A DNA stretch of 55,307 bases. Origin: Peptoniphilaceae bacterium (GTDB taxonomy: Bacteria > Bacillota > Clostridia > Tissierellales > Peptoniphilaceae). Position 1 is the stretch's first letter; each line of letters starts with the position of its first letter. The notes under the pieces are model-generated. The model was not told the DNA's origin. It was given only the letters and a program-made list of their open reading frames with translations, and searched no databases. The stretch spans positions 1 to 55,307 of the forward strand of contig JAQYEZ010000040.1 of the NCBI GenBank assembly GCA_028723425.1, written 5' to 3'. Below, piece after piece: positions 6,803 through 17,604 of the stretch. The translations under genes and the position numbers were made by a program.

Positions 6803-8146
6803 ATGAAAAATGAAAAAAATATTAATGTGAGTGTTGAAAATATTTATCAGCTAGAAGGAAGAGTACCCATAAGCAAGGCAATTCCTTTTGGTCTTCAACA
6901 CGTTTTGGCAATGTTTGTTTCAAATTTAGCACCTATTATTTTGGTTGTTGGTGCAAGTCTAAAAGCTCATCCTGAAATTCAAATTGATTTGGCTATGCTA
7001 ATTCAAAATGCTATGTTCATTGCAGGCTTGGGTTCTCTTATCCAACTTTATCCTGTTTGGAAGATTGGTTCTAAATTGCCAGTTATTATGGGCATAAGTT
7101 TTACATTTTTAGCTTCCTTAATTTATGTTGCAACTACTTTTAATTACCAAACAATGGTAGGAGCTGTAATTGTTGGGGGTTGTATTGAGGGACTTTTAGG
7201 TTTAAGTGCTAAGTATTGGAGAAAGTACATATCGCCAATAGTTTCTGCTTGTGTAGTTACATCTATTGGTTTTTCTTTGCTTGCAGTTGGAGCTGCATCT
7301 TTTGGTGGAGGTCAAGGAGCTAAAGATTTTGGATCAAGTCAAAATCTAATTGTAGGTAGCCTTACTCTTGTATCTTGTTTATTATTTAATGTTTTTTCTA
7401 AGGGTTTTTGGAAACAATTGTCAGTCTTATTTGGCTTAATTGTTGGTTACATATTATCTATTTCAATGGGAATGGTTGATTTTACTCCTATCCTTCAAAG
7501 TAAGTTTATATCAATTCCACATTTTTTGCCTTTTGTTCCACAATTTAATATTAATGCAATTATTGCCTTGGTAGTTGTTTATCTGGTTTCTGCTGCTGAA
7601 ACAATAGGTGATACTACCGCGGTATGTGCCGGTGGTTTAGGAAGAGATATTACTGAAAAAGAGGTACAGGGATCTCTTGCTTGTGATGGTTTTTTATCTG
7701 CAGTTTCTGGATTATTTGGCTGCACTCCTATTACATCTTTTAGCCAAAATGTTGGACTTATAGCAATGACTAAGGTAGTTAATAGATTTACAATTATGTT
7801 TGGTGCTTTGACTTTGATAATTGCAGGTTTATTCCCACCAATTGGAGCTTTCTTTTCTACACTTCCCCAAGCTGTTTTGGGTGGTTGTACAATTATGATG
7901 TTTGGTTCTATAGTAATTAGTGGTATGGGCATGATTGCAAGATGTGGTTTTACCCATAGAAATACAACTATATCAGCCTTATCTTTAAGTATAGGGATTG
8001 GTTTTACACAAATGCCTGAAATTTACAATGTATTTCCAAAACTTTTAAGAGATGTTTTTTCTGGAAATCCAGTTGCCAATGTATTTGTAATAGCCTTGAT
8101 TTTAAGCTTTATCTTACCTGAAAAAGAAGATGATAAAAACATATAA
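6803..8146 (+). CDS. NCS2 family nucleobase permease, xanthine/uric-acid type
   Basis: A 447-aa membrane protein of the NAT/NCS2 family with about 14 helices. Hallmarks are QHVLAMFVSNLAPIILVVG in TM1, the conserved acid of TM8 in VSAAETIGDTTAV, and the NAT motif QNVGLIAMTK in TM10, whose Q-N-x-G form points to xanthine or uric acid rather than uracil. It imports purine bases by cation symport, which the Hpt enzyme at 47774 could salvage. The ATG at 6803 is chosen because GGAGG lies 6 nt ahead. An in-frame TTG at 6791 precedes that ribosome binding site. I found no purine riboswitch in 6657-6790, which is AT-rich and otherwise featureless. Confidence 0.88.
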   Translation: MKNEKNINVSVENIYQLEGRVPISKAIPFGLQHVLAMFVSNLAPIILVVGASLKAHPEIQIDLAMLIQNAMFIAGLGSLIQLYPVWKIGSKLPVIMGISFTFLASLIYVATTFNYQTMVGAVIVGGCIEGLLGLSAKYWRKYISPIVSACVVTSIGFSLLAVGAASFGGGQGAKDFGSSQNLIVGSLTLVSCLLFNVFSKGFWKQLSVLFGLIVGYILSISMGMVDFTPILQSKFISIPHFLPFVPQFNINAIIALVVVYLVSAAETIGDTTAVCAGGLGRDITEKEVQGSLACDGFLSAVSGLFGCTPITSFSQNVGLIAMTKVVNRFTIMFGALTLIIAGLFPPIGAFFSTLPQAVLGGCTIMMFGSIVISGMGMIARCGFTHRNTTISALSLSIGIGFTQMPEIYNVFPKLLRDVFSGNPVANVFVIALILSFILPEKEDDKNI

Positions 8147-8172
8147 AGCTTTATTAAAAATAAAATTTTTGG

Positions 8173-8198
8173 CTCTTATTAAAATAAGTGAGAATTTT
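8173..8198 (+). terminator. Weak terminator after the NCS2 permease
   Basis: CTCTTATT pairs with AATAAGTGAG with a one-base bulge, followed by AATTTTTC. Confidence 0.45.
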
Positions 8199-8215
8199 TC
8201 TTTATATTTTAAATC

Positions 8216-8244
8216 TTGTTATAAAAATGTAACTATGGTATATT
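8216..8244 (+). promoter_or_regulatory. Promoter of the 8263 gene
   Basis: TTGTTA (8216-8221), a 17-nt spacer, TATATT (8239-8244). The start codon lies 18 nt further on. Confidence 0.6.
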
Positions 8245-8262
8245 AGTTGTCGAGGAAATCCT

Positions 8263-8691
8263 ATGACTAATGAAAGCTACAGTTATTTACAAAATGATTT
8301 AATAGATTTAAAAATAAAACAAGCTAGAATAGAACTTGAACTTAATTTTTCTATAATGTCTTTTGAGAATATGCAAAAGAAAGAATTTTCTTGTGATAAA
8401 TTTAAATCCAGTGCCTTTTTGCAAGCATATTTTCTCCTAAAGAAAAATGGACTTTTCCAATTTGTAGAAAAGGCCAATTCTAGTAATATAGGACAGATAT
8501 CTTGCAAATTTAAGGATGAGAAAGTAGCATATTTTTTAAAGACTATAGATTCTGTTATAAAGCTTGATGAAGAAGAACTTGTAAATGAAAATAAGAAAAT
8601 TAGAAGAAATATTAGGAAAATGGAAGAAGCTATAGAAGAGTTGGACTATATGATGCTTAAAGCCCTGCCCAAAAATAACTATAGTTCTTAG
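8263..8691 (+). CDS. Uncharacterised coiled-coil protein
   Basis: A 142-aa soluble protein I do not recognise. Residues 1-35 and about 98-132 are rich in Glu, Lys, Ile and Leu with heptad-like spacing, so a helical bundle or coiled coil is likely. The middle (residues 45-75) is less regular. There is no signal peptide, membrane segment or metal-binding motif. The RBS GAGGAAA lies close to the ATG, and a good promoter stands just upstream. A ssDNA-binding PC4-like gene follows after 9 bp, so the two are almost certainly cotranscribed. A DNA- or RNA-related role is possible by association only. Confidence 0.65.
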   Translation: MTNESYSYLQNDLIDLKIKQARIELELNFSIMSFENMQKKEFSCDKFKSSAFLQAYFLLKKNGLFQFVEKANSSNIGQISCKFKDEKVAYFLKTIDSVIKLDEEELVNENKKIRRNIRKMEEAIEELDYMMLKALPKNNYSS

Positions 8692-8700
8692 GAGGAAAAA

Positions 8701-8922
8701 ATGGCAACATTAAAATATGATATTGTAGAAAACATTGGAGTTCTTTCAACCAATGCTAAGGGTTGGACCAAGGAATTAAATTTAGTTTCCTGGAATGAGA
8801 GAAATCCTAAGTATGATATTAGGGATTGGAACGAAGATCATAGTAGAATGAGTAAGGGGATTACTCTTACTGAAGAAGAAGCTAAGGTTTTAAAAAATAT
8901 ATTGATTGATGAATTTAAGTAG
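8701..8922 (+). CDS. YdbC/PC4-like single-stranded DNA-binding protein
   Basis: A 73-aa protein matching the bacterial PC4-like (YdbC) fold: a curved beta sheet (residues 4-47, with WTKELNLVSWNERNPKYDIRDW) followed by one C-terminal helix (residues 57-72, TEEEAKVLKNILIDEF). Family members dimerise and bind single-stranded nucleic acid without base preference. Aromatic and basic residues in the sheet are kept. The RBS AGGAGG lies 6 nt before the ATG. It is probably cotranscribed with the preceding unknown gene and ends at a clear terminator. Its cellular role is not established. Confidence 0.8.
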   Translation: MATLKYDIVENIGVLSTNAKGWTKELNLVSWNERNPKYDIRDWNEDHSRMSKGITLTEEEAKVLKNILIDEFK

Positions 8923-8930
8923 TAAGCTAG

Positions 8931-8967
8931 AGCTGTTGCAAACTTATATGCAGCAGCTTTAGTTTTT
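8931..8967 (+). terminator. Intrinsic terminator after the YdbC-like gene
   Basis: AGCTGTTGCA (8931-8940) pairs with TGCAGCAGCT (8949-8958), 10 bp with one G-U, followed by TTAGTTTTT. Confidence 0.85.
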
Positions 8968-9122
8968 AAAAAATTAAAAACTAAACTTTACTAAAGATTG
9001 ATAAATTAAGAAGAATGGTCTTTTGACTGTTTTTATGTTTTTAATTGAATAAATAATAAAAACTAGTACATTGTTACTAATGTCAATAGATATAAATTTT
9101 AATAATAAATGAGGAGAAAAAT

Positions 9123-9617
9123 ATGTATACATATGAAGATATAATAAAGCTATTGGATGATAAAGGCTATGACTATATATTGTTAGAACATCCACCTGTA
9201 GAAAGCGCAGAGGATGCAGAGGAAAGTGTAAAAGGCTATGAGGCTGTAAGAACAAAGACATTCTTTTTGACAAATAAGAAAAACAAAAAATACTATATGA
9301 TAGCTATGGACGTTGATACACAAGTTTCTATGAAAGAATTTGATACAATTTTAGAAGAAAAAAACATCCATTTCTCATCCCCAGATAAAATGTATAATAA
9401 AATAGGCTTAAAACCAGGTTCAGTTTCAGTATTTGGTCTTTTAAACAATGAAGAAAAAGATGTTGAAGTAATTTTTGATAAGGCCTTATTTGCTCAAGAA
9501 AAATGTTGTTTCCATGTAGGAGATAATACTAGAACAGGTATTTTTTATGGTGAGGACATAAAGAATTTCGTAAAAGATTTGGGATATGATTATAAAATAT
9601 TGGATTTTTCCAAATAG
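9123..9617 (+). CDS. Prolyl-tRNA editing protein (YbaK/ProX family aminoacyl-tRNA deacylase)
   Basis: A 164-aa free-standing editing domain related to the INS domain of bacterial ProRS. It hydrolyses mischarged Ala-tRNA(Pro), keeping proline codons accurate. Family marks are the N-terminal LEHPPVESAEDA, the RTKTFFLTNKKNKKYYMIAM strand pair and its conserved lysine, the GLKPGSVSVFGLLNN loop, and the C-terminal CFHVGDNTRTG. The RBS GAGGAG sits 7 nt upstream. Flanking genes are unrelated, so it is probably monocistronic. It could also be called PrdX-like. Which mischarged tRNA it clears is not certain. Confidence 0.85.
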   Translation: MYTYEDIIKLLDDKGYDYILLEHPPVESAEDAEESVKGYEAVRTKTFFLTNKKNKKYYMIAMDVDTQVSMKEFDTILEEKNIHFSSPDKMYNKIGLKPGSVSVFGLLNNEEKDVEVIFDKALFAQEKCCFHVGDNTRTGIFYGEDIKNFVKDLGYDYKILDFSK

Positions 9618-9667
9618 AATTTTTAAGTAAGTAAATTTGTAGTATAATCTAGCTTTGGAGTGATTTT

Positions 9668-11840
<2,173 letters not shown>

Positions 11841-12004
11841 TTTTACATTTAATTTATTTTGAAAAAATATGTAAAAATGACAAGCCTTGACAGCTAAGTG
11901 GGCAAAATGTTAACATATTACTGAAAAGGTTAATTACTGTTTTAGTAATAAAAGTTTTGATTTTTTCAACCTATATTTTATTTATTTTTGAACAAGAAAA
12001 GAAG

Positions 12005-12028
12005 AAACTCGCTTTGGGCGAGTTTTTT
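12005..12028. terminator. Bidirectional terminator between mnmA and the recombinase-like gene
   Basis: A perfect 8-bp stem AAACTCGC (12005-12012)/GCGAGTTT (12018-12025), with loop TTTGG and T-runs suited to the plus strand. The A-rich left flank gives a T-run on the minus strand. Confidence 0.85.
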
Positions 12029-12059
12029 CTTTCAAATTTTTAGCTTACTAGACTCTACT

Positions 12060-12647
12060 TTAGGCTAACTTATATTTTTTTATAAAACGCTTATTAGCTT
12101 CTAAAATATCCCTATATTCGGTAATCATATTATAAAAAGTTGCCTTTTTAAGACCAGATTTTGCCATAAATTCCTTTGAGCTAATTTCTTCTTTTTTCCA
12201 AGCCTCATAGAGATCATCCCAATTATCAGGAAATTCAATTTTGCTTCGACCTGCATTAGATCTTTTATTAGATCCTAAGTTAATTATATTTGTATCTGTA
12301 AGAGAAATTGAATCAAAAAGTGTCTTTAAAACTGCTTGATTCATAGGTTGACTAAGACCGTATTTATATGTTGATTCAATATTTGCAATAACTAAATATT
12401 TTTTCTCACTAATAAAATAATTAAGCTCTTTTAAAATATAAGCTTTATTAATGCCCAAAGAACTTAATTTACCAATAATTAGTATATCATCTTGCTTCAT
12501 TTCTTCTTTTATTCTTGAAAGTTCTCCAAAATTTCTTTTATGCTCGATACTAAGATAGATTTCATGGCTTTTTTCTTTGATAAGTTCTATTATATCTTCA
12601 AAGATATCAATTTTTTCACTTATTTTGCTATAAATATATATTGACAT
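12060..12647 (-). CDS. Serine-recombinase-like DNA-binding protein, probably catalytically inactive
   Basis: A 195-aa protein shaped like a small resolvase. The N-terminal fold (1-120) keeps Ser10 in IYSKIS, the position of the catalytic serine in YARVS, and KLSSLG (60-65) where resolvases have KLDRLGR. The C-terminus (133-176) opens with GRSK and continues into a resolvase-type helix-turn-helix. However, the arginine two residues before the serine is Lys8, and the two conserved arginines of DRLGR are replaced by Ser63 and Ile66. DNA cleavage is therefore doubtful. The start lies 12 nt behind the PLD-ATPase stop, so the two are one transcript. It may regulate the operon or guide its partner to DNA. 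That is inference. Confidence 0.7.
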   Translation of the reverse strand: MSIYIYSKISEKIDIFEDIIELIKEKSHEIYLSIEHKRNFGELSRIKEEMKQDDILIIGKLSSLGINKAYILKELNYFISEKKYLVIANIESTYKYGLSQPMNQAVLKTLFDSISLTDTNIINLGSNKRSNAGRSKIEFPDNWDDLYEAWKKEEISSKEFMAKSGLKKATFYNMITEYRDILEANKRFIKKYKLA

Positions 12648-12659
12648 AAAATCTATCTT

Positions 12660-14759
12660 TTATTTATTGAATAATCGAGAGAACATACTAAATTTTAAGC
12701 CTAATCTTTTTTCTAATTCCTTACGATTCATAACTATCTCTGTCTTATCTCTATAAGCTGAGGCCTTTGCATTTATTTCAGGAGGCAACATATTTTCCCA
12801 ACTTTCAGCAAGTTTTTTTGAATTAGGGTCAGATCCAAGTATTATCATAACAGTGGCTTTGTTGACCTTAAAGTTTTTTGGCTGTAACTTCCAAAGATTT
12901 CTAATTTCTTCAAAAGAATCTACAAGCATACTATTTGCCCTGTAAGATAGGTCTTCATTCCAAGTTAATTCTCTTACATATTTTGGCAATTCATAACCTA
13001 ATTCAGTAAAAATGTCTATTAATACTTTAGATGAAACGTTGATTAAATCAGGATAATAGTTATTTGGTATGTCTTCTGCTTTAATTATATAGTCAATAAT
13101 TCCTTCTACCTCGTCTATCATTCTCCTTAAATATTCTCTAAACAAAGCATTTGTAGCCTTATATTTTAAACTTTTGCCGATAGCTTCATAGGCAGATGTA
13201 TCAATATCACTTTTTAGGTTGATATCATATTTTAAGAAAGGCATTCTTTTTCTTTCTGGTTCATCAGGATCCTTTTGTTGATTTTGAGCAAATAATAAGA
13301 GGGGTTGGTTATCTCTTTGTAAAATTTCACAGTAATTGTTATTTTTTATATCTGCTTTTAAACGACTATAATACTTACCATCTATTTCATCAATAAATAT
13401 AGGCAAGCCCTTATTTTGACCTTGTATTAGGTCTATATCTTTTGTAGGAATTTGTTTCATGGAATATCCCTTTAGGAGTTTATTTGTCATAAGTTTAAGT
13501 ATAAGCTCTGCCATAAAAGTTTTACCAGAATTTGATCCAGGAGATGATAAAAGAGCAAAGAGTGGTAGGCTTGATGTTGGAATTTGCTTAATATCTGCAA
13601 GGCATCTAATTTTTGCATTAAAGGGAGAGCAAAAAAGGATATTTAACAATTTATAATGATTAAGAGTAGCTTTATTAGTGTTTCCTATAAAGTCCTTTTC
13701 ATAATTGCCCAAAGCCTCAAACAAGACGTCAATATCATTTCTTATTTGGTCGTCTGTAGGATGTAAGTCTAATTTTTCTTCATCCATAAAAGCCTCTTTG
13801 GTACCGTAATTAATGTTAAGACTTGGATAATCCTTTACTATTTCTTTTATTTCTAATTTCTTTCTTTTTTCACTTCTTGCGTTAGTTTTTATTTTCTTTA
13901 TTGTTTCAGGTACAATTTCAATAAAGCCTTTTTTTGAATCAAGCTTTACATTAGCAAGTAGTGCTTTATTTTTCTTAATTGCCTTATCTACATTAATGGC
14001 ATATCTTACCATTTCATAATAAGATTCATCTTTTTTTGCCTCTTCTAACAAGATAGCCTTTTGTGTCTCTTTTACTTTTTTTATGACTGGAATATCTTTT
14101 TCAGGATCACCTGTTTTTTCAACTCCAACAACTTCTTCTTGAATTTCATCAGACAAAATCCAAGCTGTTTGAAAGTCTTTTAAATAAGCCTCATAGGCCT
14201 CTTTTGAATCATCTATTTCGTAGGTTTCATTTTGAGATCCAGAAAAAGCTCCTCTGGTAAAATTAGCCGAACCTTTAACAACCCTAGTTCTTCCATCATC
14301 GGAATTTAATAAATATATTTTTCTATGATCAATAATACATCTTGGAGATCTTATATATAAATCTCCTTTGCTCATCATTTCTACTAGAGATTTTCTTTCT
14401 CTAAGACAATCAACAGCTGTTTCTGACAAGATCATAAGCTCATTAAGCTTGTAGGCCTCAGCTGTAAGCTCGTGAAGTTTTGAATCTCTATTCACCATAA
14501 ATCTTCCACCCAAGACAATCTCGCCATATTCAAACATCTTCATAATTTTTTCTACAAAGGCTAAGTCATAAGAAAAAGTTATTGCTCTTATTTCATCAAA
14601 GCCAGAAAAAATGTCATCTGTAGACATAAAGTCTGTTTCAATAAAACTTGTCTTATAAACCTTGTGTTTATCTCCTATTTTCTTCTGATCTTCTTCTAAT
14701 TCTAATAGATCTAAATTGGGATTATTTTCTGAACTGTCAAATAAAGAAGTTTGCTCCAT
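12660..14759 (-). CDS. PLD-like nuclease domain fused to a P-loop (AAA+/SF3-like) ATPase, function unknown
   Basis: A 699-aa two-part protein. Residues ~40-205 form a phospholipase-D-like domain with one HKD-type half-site: His145 and Lys147 in DHRKIYLLNSDDGR, then KGSANFTRGAF and QNETYE. Nucleases with one such motif work as dimers. After a basic helical linker (~235-310), residues ~395-500 carry Walker A GSNSGKT (408-414), Walker B LPIFIDEID (452-460) and a sensor-like LLLFAQNQ (488-494). An all-helical C-terminus follows. It could be a defence, plasmid-maintenance or DNA-repair factor. I do not recognise the family. The RBS AGGAGG supports the start. It is divergent from comM and leads an operon with the recombinase-like gene. 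Confidence 0.7.
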   Translation of the reverse strand: MEQTSLFDSSENNPNLDLLELEEDQKKIGDKHKVYKTSFIETDFMSTDDIFSGFDEIRAITFSYDLAFVEKIMKMFEYGEIVLGGRFMVNRDSKLHELTAEAYKLNELMILSETAVDCLRERKSLVEMMSKGDLYIRSPRCIIDHRKIYLLNSDDGRTRVVKGSANFTRGAFSGSQNETYEIDDSKEAYEAYLKDFQTAWILSDEIQEEVVGVEKTGDPEKDIPVIKKVKETQKAILLEEAKKDESYYEMVRYAINVDKAIKKNKALLANVKLDSKKGFIEIVPETIKKIKTNARSEKRKKLEIKEIVKDYPSLNINYGTKEAFMDEEKLDLHPTDDQIRNDIDVLFEALGNYEKDFIGNTNKATLNHYKLLNILFCSPFNAKIRCLADIKQIPTSSLPLFALLSSPGSNSGKTFMAELILKLMTNKLLKGYSMKQIPTKDIDLIQGQNKGLPIFIDEIDGKYYSRLKADIKNNNYCEILQRDNQPLLLFAQNQQKDPDEPERKRMPFLKYDINLKSDIDTSAYEAIGKSLKYKATNALFREYLRRMIDEVEGIIDYIIKAEDIPNNYYPDLINVSSKVLIDIFTELGYELPKYVRELTWNEDLSYRANSMLVDSFEEIRNLWKLQPKNFKVNKATVMIILGSDPNSKKLAESWENMLPPEINAKASAYRDKTEIVMNRKELEKRLGLKFSMFSRLFNK

Positions 14760-14915
14760 ATAATCCTCCTAGAATTCGTATAAAAATTAGCTTATATTTA
14801 TAGACTATTTTACTTTTCTTCTTTTAATTAATCAATATTTTTAGACTAAAAAAAGCCTACTATTTTAAGCTTTTTGCCGACAGTCTGTATTTGTCTAACC
14901 ACTAAATCTTATATG

Positions 14916-14924
14916 TGTTATACT
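14916..14924 (+). promoter_or_regulatory. Extended -10 promoter of comM
   Basis: TGT followed by TATACT (TGn extended -10). No good -35 is seen at 17 nt. Confidence 0.5.
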
Positions 14925-14955
14925 TATATTAACAAATAAACTTTAGGAGCTTTTC

Positions 14956-16485
14956 ATGTATTCAAAAACCAACACTTGTACCTTAATAGGTCTTGAAGGC
15001 AAAGAAGTTGAAGTTGAATCTGATATTACAAATGGTCTACCTGCTTTTAATATTGTAGGCCTTCCAGATTCATCTATCAAAGAATCCAAAGACAGGATTA
15101 GAGTTGCCCTTATCAATTCTGGTTACAAGTTTCCCCAAGGAAGAATTACCATAAACTTATCACCCGCTGATTTAAAAAAAGAAGGAACTCAACTTGATTT
15201 ACCAATTGCTATATCTCTCTTATCATCTATGGGAGTAGTTACTTTTTCTCATGATGACTTTTGCTTTTTGGGTGAGCTTTCCCTTGATGGGAGAATCTTG
15301 CCTATAAAAGGTGCCTTGGCCATGATTATATCCATGAGGGAAAAAGGATATAAAAAATTTATAATAGGAGCTGCTAATAAAGACGAATGTGCAATTATCA
15401 AAGATATTGACATCTATCCTTTTGAAAATCTTAATTCATTAATAGCTTATTTAAACAATGATAAAGAAATAAATCCCTATAAGCTAAGTTTAGCTAATTC
15501 GTCAGATAAAGTTAGCTATGACTTAGACTTTGCAGATATAAAAGGCCAAGAGAGCTTGAAGAGGGCTTTGCAAATTTCAGCGGCTGGCAACCACAATCTT
15601 TTAATGATAGGTCCTCCCGGCTCTGGAAAAACTTTTTCTGCTAAGCATTTGCCTACAATTCTTCCTGATATGGACTTTGAAGAAAAAGTTGAGGTTACAA
15701 AAATTTATTCGGTTATGGGGCTTTTGGAATCTGGAAAACTTATGAACAAGAGACCCTTTAGATCACCCCACCACTCAGCAAGCGAAGCTGCCCTAATTGG
15801 TGGAGGCCAAAGCCTACCCAAACCAGGAGAAATAACTCTTGCCCACAATGGAGTCTTGTTTTTGGATGAATTTCCAGAATTTTCTAAAAAAACTATAGAA
15901 GCATTGAGAGAGCCTTTAGAAAATGGGGAAATAATTATCTCTCGTGCACAGGCATCTTTAAGGTATCCTTCAGACTTTATACTAATAGCTGCTATGAATC
16001 CCTGCCCTTGCGGCAACTACGGCAATCCTTTAAAAGAATGTACTTGTTCTCAAACTGAAATAAGAAGATATCTAAATAAAATATCATCTCCCATACTTGA
16101 TAGGATAGATATCCATATAGAAATAAAACCAGTTAAATATGAAGATTTGAAAGATAATAGCAAGTCTAAATCATCGGCTGAAATGAAAAAAGAAGTTGAA
16201 AGGGCGAGATTTATTCAAAAAGAAAGATATAAGAATGAAAAAGTTAAAACCAACTCAAGTCTTAACACAAGGCTTATGAAAAAATATATAAAACTAGACA
16301 AAGAAACTGAAAAAGTGGCTTCTCTTGCCTTCAAAAAATATAATTTTTCTGTCAGATCTTTTAACAAAATTCTAAAGATGTCAAGGACAATAGCAGACCT
16401 TGATGGCAAGGAAAATATAGAAAGTAAACACATCCTAGAAGCTGTAAGATACAGGGCTTTGGATGAAAAATACTGGTCTATATAA
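14956..16485 (+). CDS. comM: ComM/YifB family Mg-chelatase-like AAA+ ATPase
   Basis: A 509-aa protein of full family length. In transformable bacteria ComM is a hexameric helicase that extends branch migration during integration of incoming DNA. The N-terminal Lon-like domain (1-175) has NGLPAFNIVGLPDSSIKES. The AAA+ core has Walker A GPPGSGKT (219-226), Walker B GVLFLDEFPE, and the zinc-like cysteine cluster CPCGNYGN...CTCS. The Mg-chelatase C-terminal helical domain is complete. The gene stands alone between divergent and convergent neighbours. The orphan GspE-type ATPase at 19760 is the only other competence-flavoured gene here. RBS TAGGAG. Confidence 0.9.
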   Translation: MYSKTNTCTLIGLEGKEVEVESDITNGLPAFNIVGLPDSSIKESKDRIRVALINSGYKFPQGRITINLSPADLKKEGTQLDLPIAISLLSSMGVVTFSHDDFCFLGELSLDGRILPIKGALAMIISMREKGYKKFIIGAANKDECAIIKDIDIYPFENLNSLIAYLNNDKEINPYKLSLANSSDKVSYDLDFADIKGQESLKRALQISAAGNHNLLMIGPPGSGKTFSAKHLPTILPDMDFEEKVEVTKIYSVMGLLESGKLMNKRPFRSPHHSASEAALIGGGQSLPKPGEITLAHNGVLFLDEFPEFSKKTIEALREPLENGEIIISRAQASLRYPSDFILIAAMNPCPCGNYGNPLKECTCSQTEIRRYLNKISSPILDRIDIHIEIKPVKYEDLKDNSKSKSSAEMKKEVERARFIQKERYKNEKVKTNSSLNTRLMKKYIKLDKETEKVASLAFKKYNFSVRSFNKILKMSRTIADLDGKENIESKHILEAVRYRALDEKYWSI

Positions 16486-16491
16486 TAATAG

Positions 16492-16537
16492 AAAACTGGC
16501 AAACCTTGTCTAATATAGGATTGTCAGTTTTTTTTTA
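16492..16537. terminator. Terminator between comM and the pseudouridine synthase gene
   Basis: An 11-bp stem AAAACTGGCAA (16492-16502)/TTGTCAGTTTT (16521-16531) with one G-U and a T-run. The A-rich left side lets it serve the minus strand too. Confidence 0.75.
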
Positions 16538-17428
16538 AAGCTCTAAATTTAGTATTTTAGCATATTTTTTAAATGTTTCGTGAACATCTGCCTGATAGGT
16601 TACGTAATTACCATCCATATCAGTAAAACTTAATTTTTTACAATGGAGTAGTTGGGACTTGAGATTAAACTTAGTTTTTATATTGCCATATAAGCTATCC
16701 CCAAGGATTGGGTGGTTTATATATTGCATATGAAGTCTGATTTGGTGAGTTCTCCCGGTTTTTATTTTTACTTCTAAGAGCGAATATCCCTCAACTTCTT
16801 TTAAAACTTCATAGGTTGTTATAGCTATTCTTCCTTCATCCGAGACGGCCATTTTTTTCCTATTGTATTTATTTCTATCTATGTAGGTTTCAATATGGCC
16901 AAATTTCTTATCAAAGTTACCATGAACTATAGTAATGTAAGTCTTATCAACTTTCCTTTCTTGGAAAAGATTTTTAAAATATAAGTAGGCCTTGTTATTT
17001 TTTGCAATAATAATAAGACCAGTTGTGTCTTTATCAAGTCTGTGTACTATACCCAGCCTATTTTCTCCTCCTAGATCCGAAAGGCTCTTAAATCTTTCCA
17101 TTATACCATTTACTAAAGTGCCTGAAACTATGGGACCTGCTGGATGAACTATTACATTTTCATCTTTATCTATAACTGCATAGTCATTATTTTCAAAAAC
17201 AACTTTTAAGTCCATCTTTTCAGGCAAAATTTCAGCTTTTTTAAAAAGTTCATCCGAAATACTAACAAGATCTCCAATTTCCAACTTGTAGGATGGTTTT
17301 TTTATATTATTGTTAACTCTTATTAAATTTTTTTTAATAAAATCCTTGATTTTATTTCTAGGAATTGTTTCAAATTTATCAGAAATATATTTATCAAGTC
17401 TTTCTTTTTTATCTGCTCTAAATTTCAT
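16535..17428 (-). CDS. RluA family 23S rRNA/tRNA pseudouridine synthase
   Basis: A 297-aa protein with an N-terminal S4 RNA-binding domain (residues 8-60, starting RLDKYISDKF) and an RluA catalytic domain. The signature RLGIVHRLDKDTTGL contains the catalytic Asp132. It isomerises specific uridines in rRNA (RluD/RluC-like). The exact target cannot be told. The only plausible start is the ATG at 17428. A TGCTATAAT promoter element ends just 9 nt upstream of it and no Shine-Dalgarno sequence is visible, so the mRNA may be leaderless or nearly so. It is monocistronic and convergent with comM. Confidence 0.9.
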   Translation of the reverse strand: MKFRADKKERLDKYISDKFETIPRNKIKDFIKKNLIRVNNNIKKPSYKLEIGDLVSISDELFKKAEILPEKMDLKVVFENNDYAVIDKDENVIVHPAGPIVSGTLVNGIMERFKSLSDLGGENRLGIVHRLDKDTTGLIIIAKNNKAYLYFKNLFQERKVDKTYITIVHGNFDKKFGHIETYIDRNKYNRKKMAVSDEGRIAITTYEVLKEVEGYSLLEVKIKTGRTHQIRLHMQYINHPILGDSLYGNIKTKFNLKSQLLHCKKLSFTDMDGNYVTYQADVHETFKKYAKILNLEL

Positions 17429-17437
17429 CTTAACTTA

Positions 17438-17446
17438 ATTATAGCA
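17438..17446 (-). promoter_or_regulatory. Extended -10 promoter of the RluA-family gene
   Basis: On the minus strand the sequence is TGC TATAAT, ending 9 nt before the ATG. This would place the transcription start at or a few bases before the start codon. Confidence 0.5.
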
Positions 17447-17604
17447 TACAAAAAAATAATTATTAGTAGTTTTAATTCATTACTATATAAGCATGCAAAA
17501 ATAGGAATTTATATATCAGACAAATTGGGTATAATTATATTATAGTGATTTATAAAATATATTTTTGATTAATATTTTAAAAAATTTTTATATAGGAGGA
17601 TATT

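Noticed and set aside
8974-9273. Minus-strand ORF of 99 codons over the start of the prolyl-tRNA editing gene
   Set aside because: It overlaps the promoter and 5' part of a well-supported gene, has no recognisable domain, and its composition is low-complexity.
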